DNA of 64,000 nt, taken from assembly GCA_046594215.1 (NCBI GenBank), contig JBKJPX010000003.1:12161-76160 (forward strand), written 5' to 3'. Of this stretch, positions 34,517 to 44,888 are shown in pieces. Source of the stretch: Panacagrimonas sp046594215 (GTDB lineage: Bacteria; Pseudomonadota; Gammaproteobacteria; Nevskiales; Nevskiaceae). The position numbers and the translations under genes are program-made. Position 1 is the stretch's first letter; each line of letters opens with the position of its first letter. The notes beneath the pieces were generated by a model. The model saw nothing but the letters and a program-made list of their open reading frames with translations, did no database searches and was not told the origin of the DNA.

Positions 34517-35377
34517 TCAGGCGCCCCCGACCTTGGTCCCCTTCGGAATCGCCGGCGACAACCCGGACGGATCGATGAGCTGGTCGAAGACCTTCAGGTT
34601 ATGGGTGTGGGCGAGTTGGTGAAGGTGGAAAGCGTTCTGCATCGCGATCTTGCGGCCCTGCGCGTCGAGCGACCCGTTGATCGCCTTCTTCGCGAGCTTG
34701 ACCGCGAAGGCCGGCTTGCGTGCGATCTTCACCGCCATGTCGAGCGCGGCCTGCGCCAGTCCATCGCGCGGCACGACCTTGCTCACCATGCCCCACTCGT
34801 GGGCCTGCTGGGCCGTGAACTCGTCGCTCGTGAACAGGATCTCCTTGGCGCGGCGCGCGCCGATTTCCCACACGTGCGTGAAGTACTCGATGCCACCGAC
34901 GCCGATCGTGACGGTCATGTCGCTGAACATGGCGTCCTCGCTGGCGATGATGATGTCGCAGGGCCACACCAGCATGAGGCCGCCGGCGATGCACTTCCCC
35001 TGCACCGCCGCGATCGTCGGCTTCGGCAGGTTTCGCCATCGTTCGGAGAAGCCGAGGTAGAGCTCTTCCTCGCGCGCCATCTGCGCCTCGGCACCGGCGC
35101 AGCCGAAGCCGCACACCGGGTGGACGGTGCGGAATTCCCGCATGTTCTCGGCGTAGTTCTTTTCCAGCAGATCGTGACCGGCGGAAAAATGCTTGCCGTT
35201 CGCCGCCAGAATGATCACGTGGATGTCGTCGTCGTGAGATGCGCGATCGAACGCATCGTTGAGCTGGTACAGCAGCCGCGTGTCCTGCGAGTTGGCCTGC
35301 GCCGTCCGGTTGAGCGTGATGCGGGCGACATGGTCGGCGGGCGTGTCGTAGAGGATGTGGCTCGGCGAGTCCGACAT
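34517..35377 (-). CDS. Crotonase-fold protein (enoyl-CoA hydratase/isomerase family)
   Basis: The 286-residue crotonase has oxyanion-hole loops HFSAGHDL (63-70) and GKCIAGG (127-133). The two glutamates of rat enoyl-CoA hydratase are absent: the first position reads LMLVWPCD (Met135), the second reads MTVTIGVGGIEYF (Thr155). So simple hydration is doubtful; isomerase, hydrolase or ring-opening activity is possible. This subfamily, with YLGFSERWRNLPKPTIA, is also seen in actinobacteria as I recall. AGGAG lies 5 bases before the ATG. It belongs with the CoA-thioester genes at 28-31 kb, though separated by TrpB2 and a transporter. Confidence 0.88.
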   Translation of the reverse strand: MSDSPSHILYDTPADHVARITLNRTAQANSQDTRLLYQLNDAFDRASHDDDIHVIILAANGKHFSAGHDLLEKNYAENMREFRTVHPVCGFGCAGAEAQMAREEELYLGFSERWRNLPKPTIAAVQGKCIAGGLMLVWPCDIIIASEDAMFSDMTVTIGVGGIEYFTHVWEIGARRAKEILFTSDEFTAQQAHEWGMVSKVVPRDGLAQAALDMAVKIARKPAFAVKLAKKAINGSLDAQGRKIAMQNAFHLHQLAHTHNLKVFDQLIDPSGLSPAIPKGTKVGGA

Positions 35378-35512
35378 GAAAGCTCCTGGAAAAGTGAGGG
35401 TGCGCGCTCGACGATGACGAGCCCGCCGCGCGACGCCCAGCGACTCTAAGGCACGGCCCGGGCTTGATGTAGCGGGGGCGAAACCTCGTTCGAGGGATGC
35501 AGCGAGGGCTTC

Positions 35513-36382
35513 TCAGGCCCTGCCCTCATGTTCCCGCAGCACGGCGTCGAAGCGGCGCGCGAAGCTGTGGACATCACCCGGCCAGCGCGCGGACACGTAG
35601 TTGCCGTCGCGCACCACCCAGGCGGCCTTGTCGTTGCTCAGGCTGTCCCGCAGCAGACCGCTGGTCTTGGCGAAGTGATGGGGGTCGGACTTCGGAACGT
35701 CCAGGAAATCTTCGGCGGACGCCAGCGCCCGCGTCACTTCCTGCTGCACGCCCATGTAGCCCGGCGGCTGTTCGGCGGTCTCGCCATAGGTGCGGTAGTA
35801 GCCCGGATCCCAGAAGCGGGCGAAGTACTTCGACAGGTTCCACGCCGACTTCTCGAGCGTCCAGGTGAGCGCCGTGGTCCTGCGGCCGTGCAGCACCGAC
35901 TTCCCCGTGACGCTCGACGTGCTGCGCGCCGCGAGCACGACGCCGTGGCACACGGCGGCGACCGGCTTGCCGCTGTCGAAGAACGCGGCGACGAACGCCT
36001 GGAGCACGGCATTCTCGAGGTAGTCGCGCATGCGCTGGGCGTGCCCGCCCGGGAGCAAAAGTCCCTGGAAATCGTCCGTCTTCAGTTCGGCGTAGCGATG
36101 GGGCTGAAGGAACGGCGGGTGCTGCTCGAGCTCCCGGTAGGCGCGACGTGCGGCGCCATTGGCCCGGAGCGACAGGCCGATCACGCGGACCTTGCGCAAC
36201 AGCGGGATGAAGCCCCAGGGGTCCAGACCCTCACCCGTGATCATCAGCGCGTCGGCGTGACCGCGCTTGCCGTCTGCCGTCGCGAAGTGAAGCTCGTGGC
36301 CGGCATCCCGCAGCACCTTCCAGCTGACGGCGACTTCGGTCGGGTCGAAGTCATGGCTGGGAATCGGAATGAGGATTTTCAT
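35513..36382 (-). CDS. DJ-1/PfpI-family protein (class I glutamine amidotransferase-like)
   Basis: The 289-residue protein has an N-terminal DJ-1/PfpI core: MKILIPIPSHDFDPTEVAVS, GLLLPGGHAQRMRDYL, and the nucleophile elbow KPVAAVCHGVVLAAR with Cys145 and His146. The C-terminal part is longer than in DJ-1 and includes GYYRTYGETAEQPPGYMGVQQEV. Members act as glyoxalases, chaperones or peptidases; which applies is not clear. ATG 36382 starts at the first conserved strand. GTG 36424 would add fourteen non-conserved residues. No operon partner. Confidence 0.85.
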   Translation of the reverse strand: MKILIPIPSHDFDPTEVAVSWKVLRDAGHELHFATADGKRGHADALMITGEGLDPWGFIPLLRKVRVIGLSLRANGAARRAYRELEQHPPFLQPHRYAELKTDDFQGLLLPGGHAQRMRDYLENAVLQAFVAAFFDSGKPVAAVCHGVVLAARSTSSVTGKSVLHGRRTTALTWTLEKSAWNLSKYFARFWDPGYYRTYGETAEQPPGYMGVQQEVTRALASAEDFLDVPKSDPHHFAKTSGLLRDSLSNDKAAWVVRDGNYVSARWPGDVHSFARRFDAVLREHEGRA

Positions 36383-36759
36383 CGGGGTCGTGCCGGAGTC
36401 GGTTGGCAGTCTCGTGTGGATCACGATAATCCAGTCCCAGCGGATTCGACTTCGCGACGGGTCGCAGCAAGCTCGCGGTGCCGCTCTCGGAAACCTCGCC
36501 GGCGTTGCCGCCGTGCAGCCTCGACTGGACCCGTCGGACAGGACTGCCCCGTTCGCGACCCGCGCCGCGCACGCGACGGGTGGACGGTCGCGATTCCGTC
36601 GCGTGCGCGCCCGCGGTCATTGGCCTGTGTTCCAATATCCGCGCCGGGACAGTAACTCCCGGCGGATCGGCACAAGCGGCGGTTCCTCCCGTCAGCGCGA
36701 GGTCGGGCACTGGTCTTGCGTTGTAGTTGCCTCAGGAGCGGCAATGGCGAGGTCCTCAC
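36383..36759. other. Divergent intergenic region without a visible gene
   Basis: Frames on both strands are arginine-rich and show no family features. It must carry the divergent promoters of the DJ-1-like gene and the secreted gene at 36760. I did not identify clear -35/-10 pairs. Confidence 0.35.
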
Positions 36760-37680
36760 ATGCTTGAACACGCGCTACACCGCACCGCGATGGTGTTCGT
36801 CGCCCTGTTGGTGGTGGGCCCGGTCTTGGGCAAGGGTGTCGTCAAGGACAAGGAAAAGGCTGACCCCGCGGCTGGGGCGCAGGCCCAGGCGCTGACCTAT
36901 CTCTATCAGGCGCAAGCCGACGCGATGGCTGCCAGCCCCTTCGGACGGCCCTTGCTCCTCGATTCGTCGGACAAGGATGAGCGGCTTCACGGCGACGTCC
37001 TGGGCGTGCTGCCCACCGAGTTCAAGCGTGTGCGCGTGGCGCTCGAGGACCCGCGTCGATGGTGTGAAATCCTGCTGCTGACGCCGTCGGTGTCGGGCTG
37101 CTCCGTGACAGCGGGTGCGGGTACGGATGCCGTGCTGACGGTCCAGCTTTCCCGTCGCTTCGATCAACCGCCCGAGAAGGCGTACAGCACACACTTCACG
37201 TATCGCCAGCTCAAGGCCAACGAGCGCTACACGGCGATGCGCCTCGTAGCGGCGGACGGTCCGATGGGAACGAGCGACTATCGCTTCGACGTGGAAGCCC
37301 TCGGCCTCGATGACGGTCGCAGCGTGCTGCATATGACGTACACCTATCGCTACGGCTTCCGGGCCATGGTGGCGATGAAGGTCTACCTCGCGTCGAAGGG
37401 GGGAGGCAAGGTCGGCTTCAGTTCCACCGCCGACGAGCAGGGCCTCAAAACCTACATCGGTGGCATGCGCGGGTCGGTCGAGCGCAACGTCATGCGCTAC
37501 TACCTGGCCATCGAGGCGGATACCGCCCCACCGACCGTCACCGCAGCGCGGGCCCGGTTCGAGGCCAGCCTGGATCGCTGGCTGGCCAGCATCACCGAGT
37601 ACCCCACACAGCTGCCTGAACCCGCCCCGGCGGCGTACCGCGCAGCCAAGCTCACGCAGTTCGGCACGGGACCTCGATAA
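36760..37680 (+). CDS. Secreted protein with possible START/SRPBCC-like domain
   Basis: The 306-residue protein has a signal peptide (hydrophobic TAMVFVALLVVGPVLG). The mature region has the feel of an SRPBCC/START lipid-binding fold: FKRVRVALEDPRRWCEILLL, long beta strands (AVLTVQLSRRFDQPPEKAYS, RSVLHMTYTYRYGFRAMVAM), and a C-terminal helix (SVERNVMRYYLAIEAD). The family name cannot be confirmed from sequence alone. GAGG lies 7 bases before the ATG. A GGAG-led start at an upstream in-frame codon (36727) is less likely because it precedes the signal peptide by eleven residues. Confidence 0.68.
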   Translation: MLEHALHRTAMVFVALLVVGPVLGKGVVKDKEKADPAAGAQAQALTYLYQAQADAMAASPFGRPLLLDSSDKDERLHGDVLGVLPTEFKRVRVALEDPRRWCEILLLTPSVSGCSVTAGAGTDAVLTVQLSRRFDQPPEKAYSTHFTYRQLKANERYTAMRLVAADGPMGTSDYRFDVEALGLDDGRSVLHMTYTYRYGFRAMVAMKVYLASKGGGKVGFSSTADEQGLKTYIGGMRGSVERNVMRYYLAIEADTAPPTVTAARARFEASLDRWLASITEYPTQLPEPAPAAYRAAKLTQFGTGPR

Positions 37681-38016
37681 GCGCGCGTCGCCCCCGTCGG
37701 GAGCGACTGCCGCATGTCTACCCGGGAGTCCTCTGCGACGGCTGCCGCAGCAGCGAGGACGTTGCGTCGTCCACTCGCCCTCGTCATCTCCGTGCCTGTC
37801 GGCTGAGGGCGAGCCGCAAATCGGATGTGGGAAGCGTGCGAAATACCGTCTGTGCGCTGCTGCGTCACGCCAATTGCGCTGCCGATGGCCGCGACCGTCC
37901 CAATCGTTCGGGCATGAAAGTAGCGGTGCGTTGACGAGCGACGAGGCGACTCGAGGCGACATCCCCTTCGCCGTCGTCCGCTTTTTTCTCAACCGAATAA
38001 ATCAGGAGTTCCAATC
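37681..38016. other. Intergenic stretch without a convincing gene
   Basis: No frame here has family features. The AGGAG ribosome-binding site of the next gene lies at its end. I see no clear promoter or terminator. Confidence 0.35.
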
Positions 38017-38424
38017 ATGACCACTGTCCACGATCGCCAAGACGACGGCGCTTCGGCCTCCCCGATCGCCGGCGTCCTCGGCAGCGTCGTCGCCCCGTTC
38101 ACCTGGGAAGAGGCGGCTCGTTACCTGCGCATGATGGCCGACGTCGCATCGAGCCTGGCAGACCGCGTCAACGCGCTCGTTCGCCGCCATCCGACTGCGA
38201 CCGGTGGAGTGCTGCTGGGCGCCACCATCGCGGGTGTCGCGGCATGGCGCCGGGGTCGCAATGCGAAGCCCGCGGCGCGTTCGCCCCGCGCGGCGGCCGC
38301 ACCTGCTTCTGCCGCTACTCCCTCGCGAACGGCCAAGCGGCGCTCGACGACCGCTGCCCCGCGGGCGCGGTCGAAGGCAGCGAAGGCAGCCAAGGCAGCA
38401 ACGTCCGGTACCGCGGCACGCTGA
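38017..38424 (+). CDS. Membrane-anchored protein with histone H1-like basic tail
   Basis: The 135-residue protein has an acidic/neutral N-terminal helix region (WEEAARYLRMMADVASSLADRVNALVRRH), a hydrophobic segment (TATGGVLLGATIAGVAAW), then a tail of about 55 residues almost wholly Ala, Lys, Arg, Ser, Pro and Thr (AKRRSTTAAPRARSKAAKAA). The tail resembles bacterial H1-like or AlgP-type DNA-binding repeats. The membrane segment next to a DNA-binding-like tail is unusual. CAGGAGTTCCAATC precedes the ATG. Function unknown; tethering DNA to the membrane is a hypothesis. The segment could also be a glycine-rich soluble helix. Confidence 0.65.
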   Translation: MTTVHDRQDDGASASPIAGVLGSVVAPFTWEEAARYLRMMADVASSLADRVNALVRRHPTATGGVLLGATIAGVAAWRRGRNAKPAARSPRAAAAPASAATPSRTAKRRSTTAAPRARSKAAKAAKAATSGTAAR

Positions 38425-38475
38425 CCGCCGGAGGCTGCGCTCGGTATTGCGCCTCGCCTGATTCCAGAGACGAGT

Positions 38476-38509
38476 CAGGCCGGCCTGGAGGTGATTCCAG
38501 ACCGGCCTG
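38476..38509. terminator. Bidirectional terminator hairpin before katG end
   Basis: A 14-base arm (38476-38489) pairs with 38496-38509 with one mismatch around a 6-base loop. It lies between convergent genes: the H1-like gene and katG. No strong U tract. Confidence 0.6.
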
Positions 38510-38546
38510 CGTGTTGCTGGTGAGCCGACAAGTCGTCGGAAGACGA

Positions 38547-40727
<2,181 letters not shown>

Positions 40728-40826
40728 TTTTCCTCCGTTGTTTAGTCACGTCGTATACGGGCGCGACGTGCGTCCAAAGTATCTTTCGCCGATCGGTTAG
40801 TACAACTGATCTGTTGGATCGTCCGA

Positions 40827-40841
40827 ATAGGCGTCTTCTAT
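40827..40841 (-). promoter_or_regulatory. OxyR-like half-site upstream of katG
   Basis: ATAG, seven bases, CTAT (40827-40841) matches half of the OxyR consensus exactly. The flanking quarter sites at 7-base spacing are weak (GGAT, ACTG). It lies 100-114 bases upstream of the katG start codon, a normal position for OxyR activation. Confidence 0.5.
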
Positions 40842-40962
40842 CGCGCGCGGACGGGCGCAGCGGGGGATCATTCTCGACTCGCAAGAGTCCCGTCTGTTCG
40901 GCAAGGCGCCTACCGCGAAAGACACGGCGCGCTCGGCCGTGCATCCGACACCGCAAACGCCA

Positions 40963-41550
40963 TCAGGGCCCGCCCAGGCTCAGCCCGAAATCGAACTTCG
41001 CGAGAATCAGCACGCCGAAGATGGCGAACAGGCCGGCCGCGACGAACCGCATCTTGCTCAGCGGGAAGCGCTTCGCGAGTTGCTCGCCCAGCAGCACGGC
41101 GGGAACGTTCGCCAGCATCATCCCAAGTGTCGTACCGGCGGCGACCGCCGCGAGGTTGGCGTACCGGGCTCCGAGCGCCACGGTGGCGAGCTGGGTCTTG
41201 TCGCCCATCTCGGCGAGGAAGAACAGGAACAGCGTCGTGAGGAACGCGCCGTAGCGCGACTCCCGGTGTTGGCTCTCGTCGAGGGTGTCAGGAATGAGCG
41301 CCCATGCGCCGAACGCGAGGAACGACACGCCGAGCACCCACCGCATGACGTCGGGATTGGCGTGCGACCCCACCCAGTCGCCGACCGAGGCCGCGACGAG
41401 GTGATTCGCGATCGTGGCAACGAAGATGGCGCCGATCACGGCACCGTGCCGGCCTCTGAAACGAGCTGCCATCACGAACGAGAGCAGCTGGGTCTTGTCG
41501 CCCATTTCTGCTACGGCGACCATGCCCAGGGAGGCTAGAAAGGCTTCCAT
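40963..41550 (-). CDS. TMEM165/GDT1-family cation transporter
   Basis: The 195-residue membrane protein has two copies of the family signature E-x-GDK-(T): VAEMGDKTQLLSF near the start and LAEMGDKTQLATV near residue 117. Six hydrophobic segments are visible. The family (UPF0016/GDT1/MneA-type) exports Mn2+ or exchanges Ca2+ for H+. Upstream, I looked for the yybP-ykoY manganese riboswitch often found ahead of such genes and did not find its core. It lies 235 bases ahead of katG and 246 after mlaA on the same strand. Mn2+ export beside a peroxide gene would make sense, but is inference. Confidence 0.92.
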   Translation of the reverse strand: MEAFLASLGMVAVAEMGDKTQLLSFVMAARFRGRHGAVIGAIFVATIANHLVAASVGDWVGSHANPDVMRWVLGVSFLAFGAWALIPDTLDESQHRESRYGAFLTTLFLFFLAEMGDKTQLATVALGARYANLAAVAAGTTLGMMLANVPAVLLGEQLAKRFPLSKMRFVAAGLFAIFGVLILAKFDFGLSLGGP

Positions 41551-41796
41551 TGTTGAATTCCATGGGTTGGCGAAGGGTCGCGACGACCCCGTCATCCATC
41601 GCCCGCCGGGCCGTGGACAACGAGGTCAAAGGCTTCGCTATGCGGGGCGCTGCCGACGCCACGGCCATGGGCGAGGTGGGCCGCGACATCTTTCGCAGGA
41701 GACCGATCCCGGTCGTCCACGTCAGTGCTCAATGGCTCGACGTGAGCGGGTGCGCACACCAAGGCTGGCCCATCTCCTACCCATCCGCAGAAACAT

Positions 41797-42540
41797 CTAC
41801 TCGTCGAAGTCGAACTTTTCCTTCGGCGGATTCCCATCGTGGATCTTGTTGAAACGGTTCTGGAGGTAGGCGGTGCGCAGGAAGACGTAAGGGTCGAGCT
41901 GCTCGTTCAGAAGCCTGTCGACGCGGAGCAGGCCCGCGCGCGTGTCGATGGCGTCCAGCGCGGTCAGCGAATAGTTCACCGTGGCCGGCACGTGGTAGTT
42001 CGTGACGGTGTACGCATCGGCGAGGTCGGCGATCGGCGTCGGGCCGGTGAACGAATCACCGACCTTGCCCAGGAGGTCGCGGCTGTCGCTGGGACCGAAC
42101 AAGGGCAGCATCAGATACCACCCCTCGGGCACCCCCCACCTGCCCAGCGTTTGCCCGAGGTCCTCGTCGTTGCGCTGAAGGCCCAGGGGCGTGGCCACGT
42201 CCATCACGCCTGCGATGCCGGCGGTGCTGTTGACGACGAAGCGTCCCAGGTCCTTGCCGCTCTGCACGAACTTGCCCTGCAGAGCAGAGTTCACGATCGT
42301 GGTCGGATAGAAAAGATTGTCGAGGAAGTTGTTCACGCCCGACTGGAACGGGCGCGGGGTGTACCGCTTGTAGGTCTTCGCAACCGGGCGCAGCACGTAC
42401 CTGTCGGCGACGCGATTGAACTTGTAGACGCCGCGATTGATCGGCTCGAGCGGGTCGGAGGGATCATCGGGCGCCATGTGGGCGCAGCCGCTCGAAAACG
42501 AGACGACAGTGGCAATCATCAGGATCGGGACAGCACGCAC
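41797..42540 (-). CDS. mlaA: Outer-membrane lipoprotein MlaA (VacJ)
   Basis: The 247-residue protein has a lipoprotein signal ending in FSSGCAH (lipobox cysteine) and the MlaA motifs DPLEPINRGVYKFN, GVNNFLDNLFYPTTIVN, and LGQTLGRWGVPEGWYLMLPLFGPSDSRD. MlaA removes phospholipids from the outer leaflet of the outer membrane together with a porin and hands them to MlaC. GTG 42540 is chosen because AAGGGA lies 9 bases before it; GTG 42549 would abut the ribosome-binding site. It is the last gene of mlaFEDCBA, 53 bases after mlaB. Confidence 0.95.
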   Translation of the reverse strand: MRAVPILMIATVVSFSSGCAHMAPDDPSDPLEPINRGVYKFNRVADRYVLRPVAKTYKRYTPRPFQSGVNNFLDNLFYPTTIVNSALQGKFVQSGKDLGRFVVNSTAGIAGVMDVATPLGLQRNDEDLGQTLGRWGVPEGWYLMLPLFGPSDSRDLLGKVGDSFTGPTPIADLADAYTVTNYHVPATVNYSLTALDAIDTRAGLLRVDRLLNEQLDPYVFLRTAYLQNRFNKIHDGNPPKEKFDFDE

Positions 42541-42593
42541 GTCACTCACTCCCTTTTGTTCTTCAGCCGGCGACGCCGCGCGTCGCCTCTCGA

Positions 42594-42842
42594 CTAGGCG
42601 AGCTTGAGGACATCGTCTATTTGCAGGAACTCTAGCAGTCCGCGCAATGGCTGACTCGCGTTGACGAACTCGAGCTGCGCGCCGGATTTCTGTGCGCGGC
42701 GCGTGAGCTCCAGCAGAAAGGCCGCTCCGGCGCTGTCCACCTTGCCGACACGCGCCAGATCCACCCGACCACTGCCGACGAGTTCGTCGGCGCGATCGAG
42801 CCAGCCCCGTACGCTCGCGAAGGTGAGTTCGCCCTCGATCAT
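42594..42842 (-). CDS. mlaB: STAS-domain protein MlaB
   Basis: The 82-residue STAS-domain protein has the family core VDLARVGKVDSAGAAFLLEL with the conserved Ser/Ala-Gly around residues 37-39. MlaB binds the ATPase MlaF and stabilises the MlaFEDB complex. Its ATG overlaps the mlaC stop as TGATG, so translation is coupled. The domain is short but complete. Confidence 0.9.
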   Translation of the reverse strand: MIEGELTFASVRGWLDRADELVGSGRVDLARVGKVDSAGAAFLLELTRRAQKSGAQLEFVNASQPLRGLLEFLQIDDVLKLA

Positions 42843-43498
42843 CAGGACGTGCCGGCGACCGGCGGGTTCTTCTTGAGGTAGGTGTTGTCCTCGAACTTCT
42901 TGATCGTCGCGTCCAGGCCGTTGGCCTTGATCTCGGTGTTCAGCTGGCTGCGGAAGTTCGTGATCAGCGAGATGTTCTCCACCGAGATGTCGTAGATCTT
43001 CCAGGCGTCGCCCACGGCGTGAACCGAGAATGCGAGCGGAATCGGCGGCGCATTCGTGCGATTGAGCTTGACGTTGACGTTGACGTCGGTGGCGCCGGCT
43101 TCCGCACGCAGCGGCGCCCACTCGGCACTCACGCTGTCGTGGTAGTCGAGCATCGCGCGCGCGTACGTGCGGATCAGCGAGTCCTTGAATGCGGACTCGA
43201 AGCGGGTCTTCTGGTCGGCCGTGGCGGTTTTCCAATTGCGACCGAGGACGAGCTGCGAAATACCCTTGGTATCGAAGTAGGGCACCACCTTTTCGTCCAC
43301 GACCTTGTAGAAGCCCGGGAGGTCGGCGCGGTACTTCTCGTGGTTGGCCTTGATCAGGTCCTGGAAATCGGTCGTGGCCTTCTTGATGACCTGGTCGGCG
43401 GGCTCGGACGGCGCCGCGTGCGCCGCGAAGCTGAAGCCCAGGGTTGCGAGCAGGACGAGGAGAAAGCGTGAGGGCGTGAGGGTCATTGCGGTCTTCAT
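42842..43498 (-). CDS. mlaC: Periplasmic phospholipid carrier MlaC
   Basis: The 218-residue protein has a signal peptide (MKTAMTLTPSRFLLVLLATLGFSFAAHA) and the MlaC pattern: FYKVVDEKVVPYFDTKGISQLVLGRNWKTATADQK, then RTYARAMLDYHDS and GDAWKIYDISVENISLITNFRSQL. It carries a phospholipid across the periplasm between MlaA and MlaFEDB. It overlaps mlaD by four bases (ATGA). Confidence 0.95.
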   Translation of the reverse strand: MKTAMTLTPSRFLLVLLATLGFSFAAHAAPSEPADQVIKKATTDFQDLIKANHEKYRADLPGFYKVVDEKVVPYFDTKGISQLVLGRNWKTATADQKTRFESAFKDSLIRTYARAMLDYHDSVSAEWAPLRAEAGATDVNVNVKLNRTNAPPIPLAFSVHAVGDAWKIYDISVENISLITNFRSQLNTEIKANGLDATIKKFEDNTYLKKNPPVAGTS

Positions 43499-44088
43499 GG
43501 GGTGGCTCCGTTGCCGGGTGCAGCGGGTGCAGCGGGTGTCGACTCTTCGACAGCAGGCTTCTTGTTGCTGCTGCTGCCGAGCGAGTCGGCCAGCTTGCCG
43601 AGCGCGTCGGCCAGCTGCGTGTTGCTCTTGTCATCGCTCTTGGACGACAGGAACTGGCCGATCAGATTTTCCAGCACCAGCGCGCTCTGCGTGAGCTGGA
43701 GCTTGCTGCCGTCCTTGAGCGGCTCGTCGGCGCCGCCGACCTCCAGGCCGATGTACTGCTCGCCGAGCAATCCGGCTGTGAGGATCTTGGCGCTGGAATC
43801 CTCGGGGATGTTGTTATAGCTGTCAGACAGTTCCAGTGTGACGTTGGCCTCGAAGGTGCTCGGGTCGATCACGATGCCGCGCACGCGGCCAACCTTCACG
43901 CCCGCCAAGGTCACTGCCGAACCCTGCTTAAGGCCGCCAATGTTCGCGAACGAGGCCGTCACCTTGTACGTGCTACCGGAGCCACCCACCGTATCGAGGC
44001 TGGCGACGCGGAAAGTCAGCACGAACACCGCCGCCACGCCCAGGCAGACGAACAGGCCAACCAACATCTCGAGAGCGCGCGATTGCAT
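43495..44088 (-). CDS. mlaD: MlaD, MCE-domain subunit of the phospholipid transporter
   Basis: The 197-residue protein has one N-terminal membrane helix (MLVGLFVCLGVAAVFVLTF) and an MCE domain: VTASFANIGGLKQGSAVTLAGVKVGRV through LGEQYIGLEVGG. MlaD hexamers form the periplasmic ring of MlaFEDB. The C-terminal tail is serine/alanine/proline-rich, with SSSNKKPAVEESTPAAPAAP, longer than in E. coli. It starts 32 bases after mlaE. Confidence 0.95.
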   Translation of the reverse strand: MQSRALEMLVGLFVCLGVAAVFVLTFRVASLDTVGGSGSTYKVTASFANIGGLKQGSAVTLAGVKVGRVRGIVIDPSTFEANVTLELSDSYNNIPEDSSAKILTAGLLGEQYIGLEVGGADEPLKDGSKLQLTQSALVLENLIGQFLSSKSDDKSNTQLADALGKLADSLGSSSNKKPAVEESTPAAPAAPGNGATP

Positions 44089-44120
44089 GGCGTGATGAAC
44101 CTAGGCTAAGTGGCTTAACT

Positions 44121-44888
44121 TCATTTGAACATGAAGGCCGTGAGCATGAAGTCGAGCGCAAGGACCGACAGCGAGGAGATCACGACCGTGGACGTCGTGG
44201 CGCGCGAGACGCCTTCCGAGGTCGGTTCCGCGTGGAAGCCCTGGTAGACGGCGATCCAGGTGATGGCGGTGCCGAACACGGTGGCTTTCACCAGGCCGTC
44301 GCGGATGTCGCCCATGTCCACGCTGCCGCGGATCTGCGACCAGTAGCTGCCGGCGTCGACGCCCAGCAGCTCTACGCCGATGGCGTGGCCGCCGGCGATG
44401 CCGATGGCCATCACCGCGAAGACCGACGCGAGCAGTGGCATGGCGATGACGCCCGCCACGAAGCGCGGCGCGACTACGCGACGGATCGGGTCGACCGCCA
44501 TCATTTCCATCGCCGACAGCTGGTCGGTGGCGCGCATCAGGCCCAGTTCCGCGGCCAGTGCCGAACCGGCGCGACCGGCGAACAGCAGCGCGGTCACCAC
44601 GGGCCCGAGTTCACGCACGATCACCAGCGCCACGAAGACACCGAGCGATTCCTCCGCGCCGAAGCGGATCAGCGTGCGGTAACCCTGGAGCGCCAGCACC
44701 ATGCCCACGAAGGACCCTGCCAGCACGATGATCACCATCGAGAGCTGCCCGACGTAGTAGAGCTGCTGCACGATCAGTCGCGGGCGCAGAAGCAGCGCCG
44801 GGATGCTCGCGAGGACCTGCATCAGGAAGAACTGCGCACGGCCCAGACCGGACAGGAAGTCCTGGACGACGCCGACCGCGTCCTTCAT
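44121..44888 (-). CDS. mlaE: MlaE, permease subunit of the phospholipid transporter
   Basis: The 255-residue permease shows the MlaE signature VVTALLFAGRAGSALAAELGLMRATDQLSAMEMM and SVFAVMAIGIAGGHAIGV. About five to six hydrophobic segments are present. It forms the membrane dimer of MlaFEDB. ATG 44888 overlaps the mlaF stop by four bases (ATGA). The C-terminus TAFMFK is typical. Confidence 0.96.
   Translation of the reverse strand: MKDAVGVVQDFLSGLGRAQFFLMQVLASIPALLLRPRLIVQQLYYVGQLSMVIIVLAGSFVGMVLALQGYRTLIRFGAEESLGVFVALVIVRELGPVVTALLFAGRAGSALAAELGLMRATDQLSAMEMMAVDPIRRVVAPRFVAGVIAMPLLASVFAVMAIGIAGGHAIGVELLGVDAGSYWSQIRGSVDMGDIRDGLVKATVFGTAITWIAVYQGFHAEPTSEGVSRATTSTVVISSLSVLALDFMLTAFMFK

Noticed and set aside
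41551..41796. Manganese (yybP-ykoY) riboswitch upstream of the GDT1-type transporter
   Set aside because: I looked for the GGGGAGUA and GAGACC core elements on the minus strand; similar fragments exist but in the wrong order and orientation, so there is no support.
41592..41837. Small minus-strand ORF between mlaA and the GDT1 gene
   Set aside because: It is short, low in complexity and lacks a ribosome-binding site; no family resemblance.
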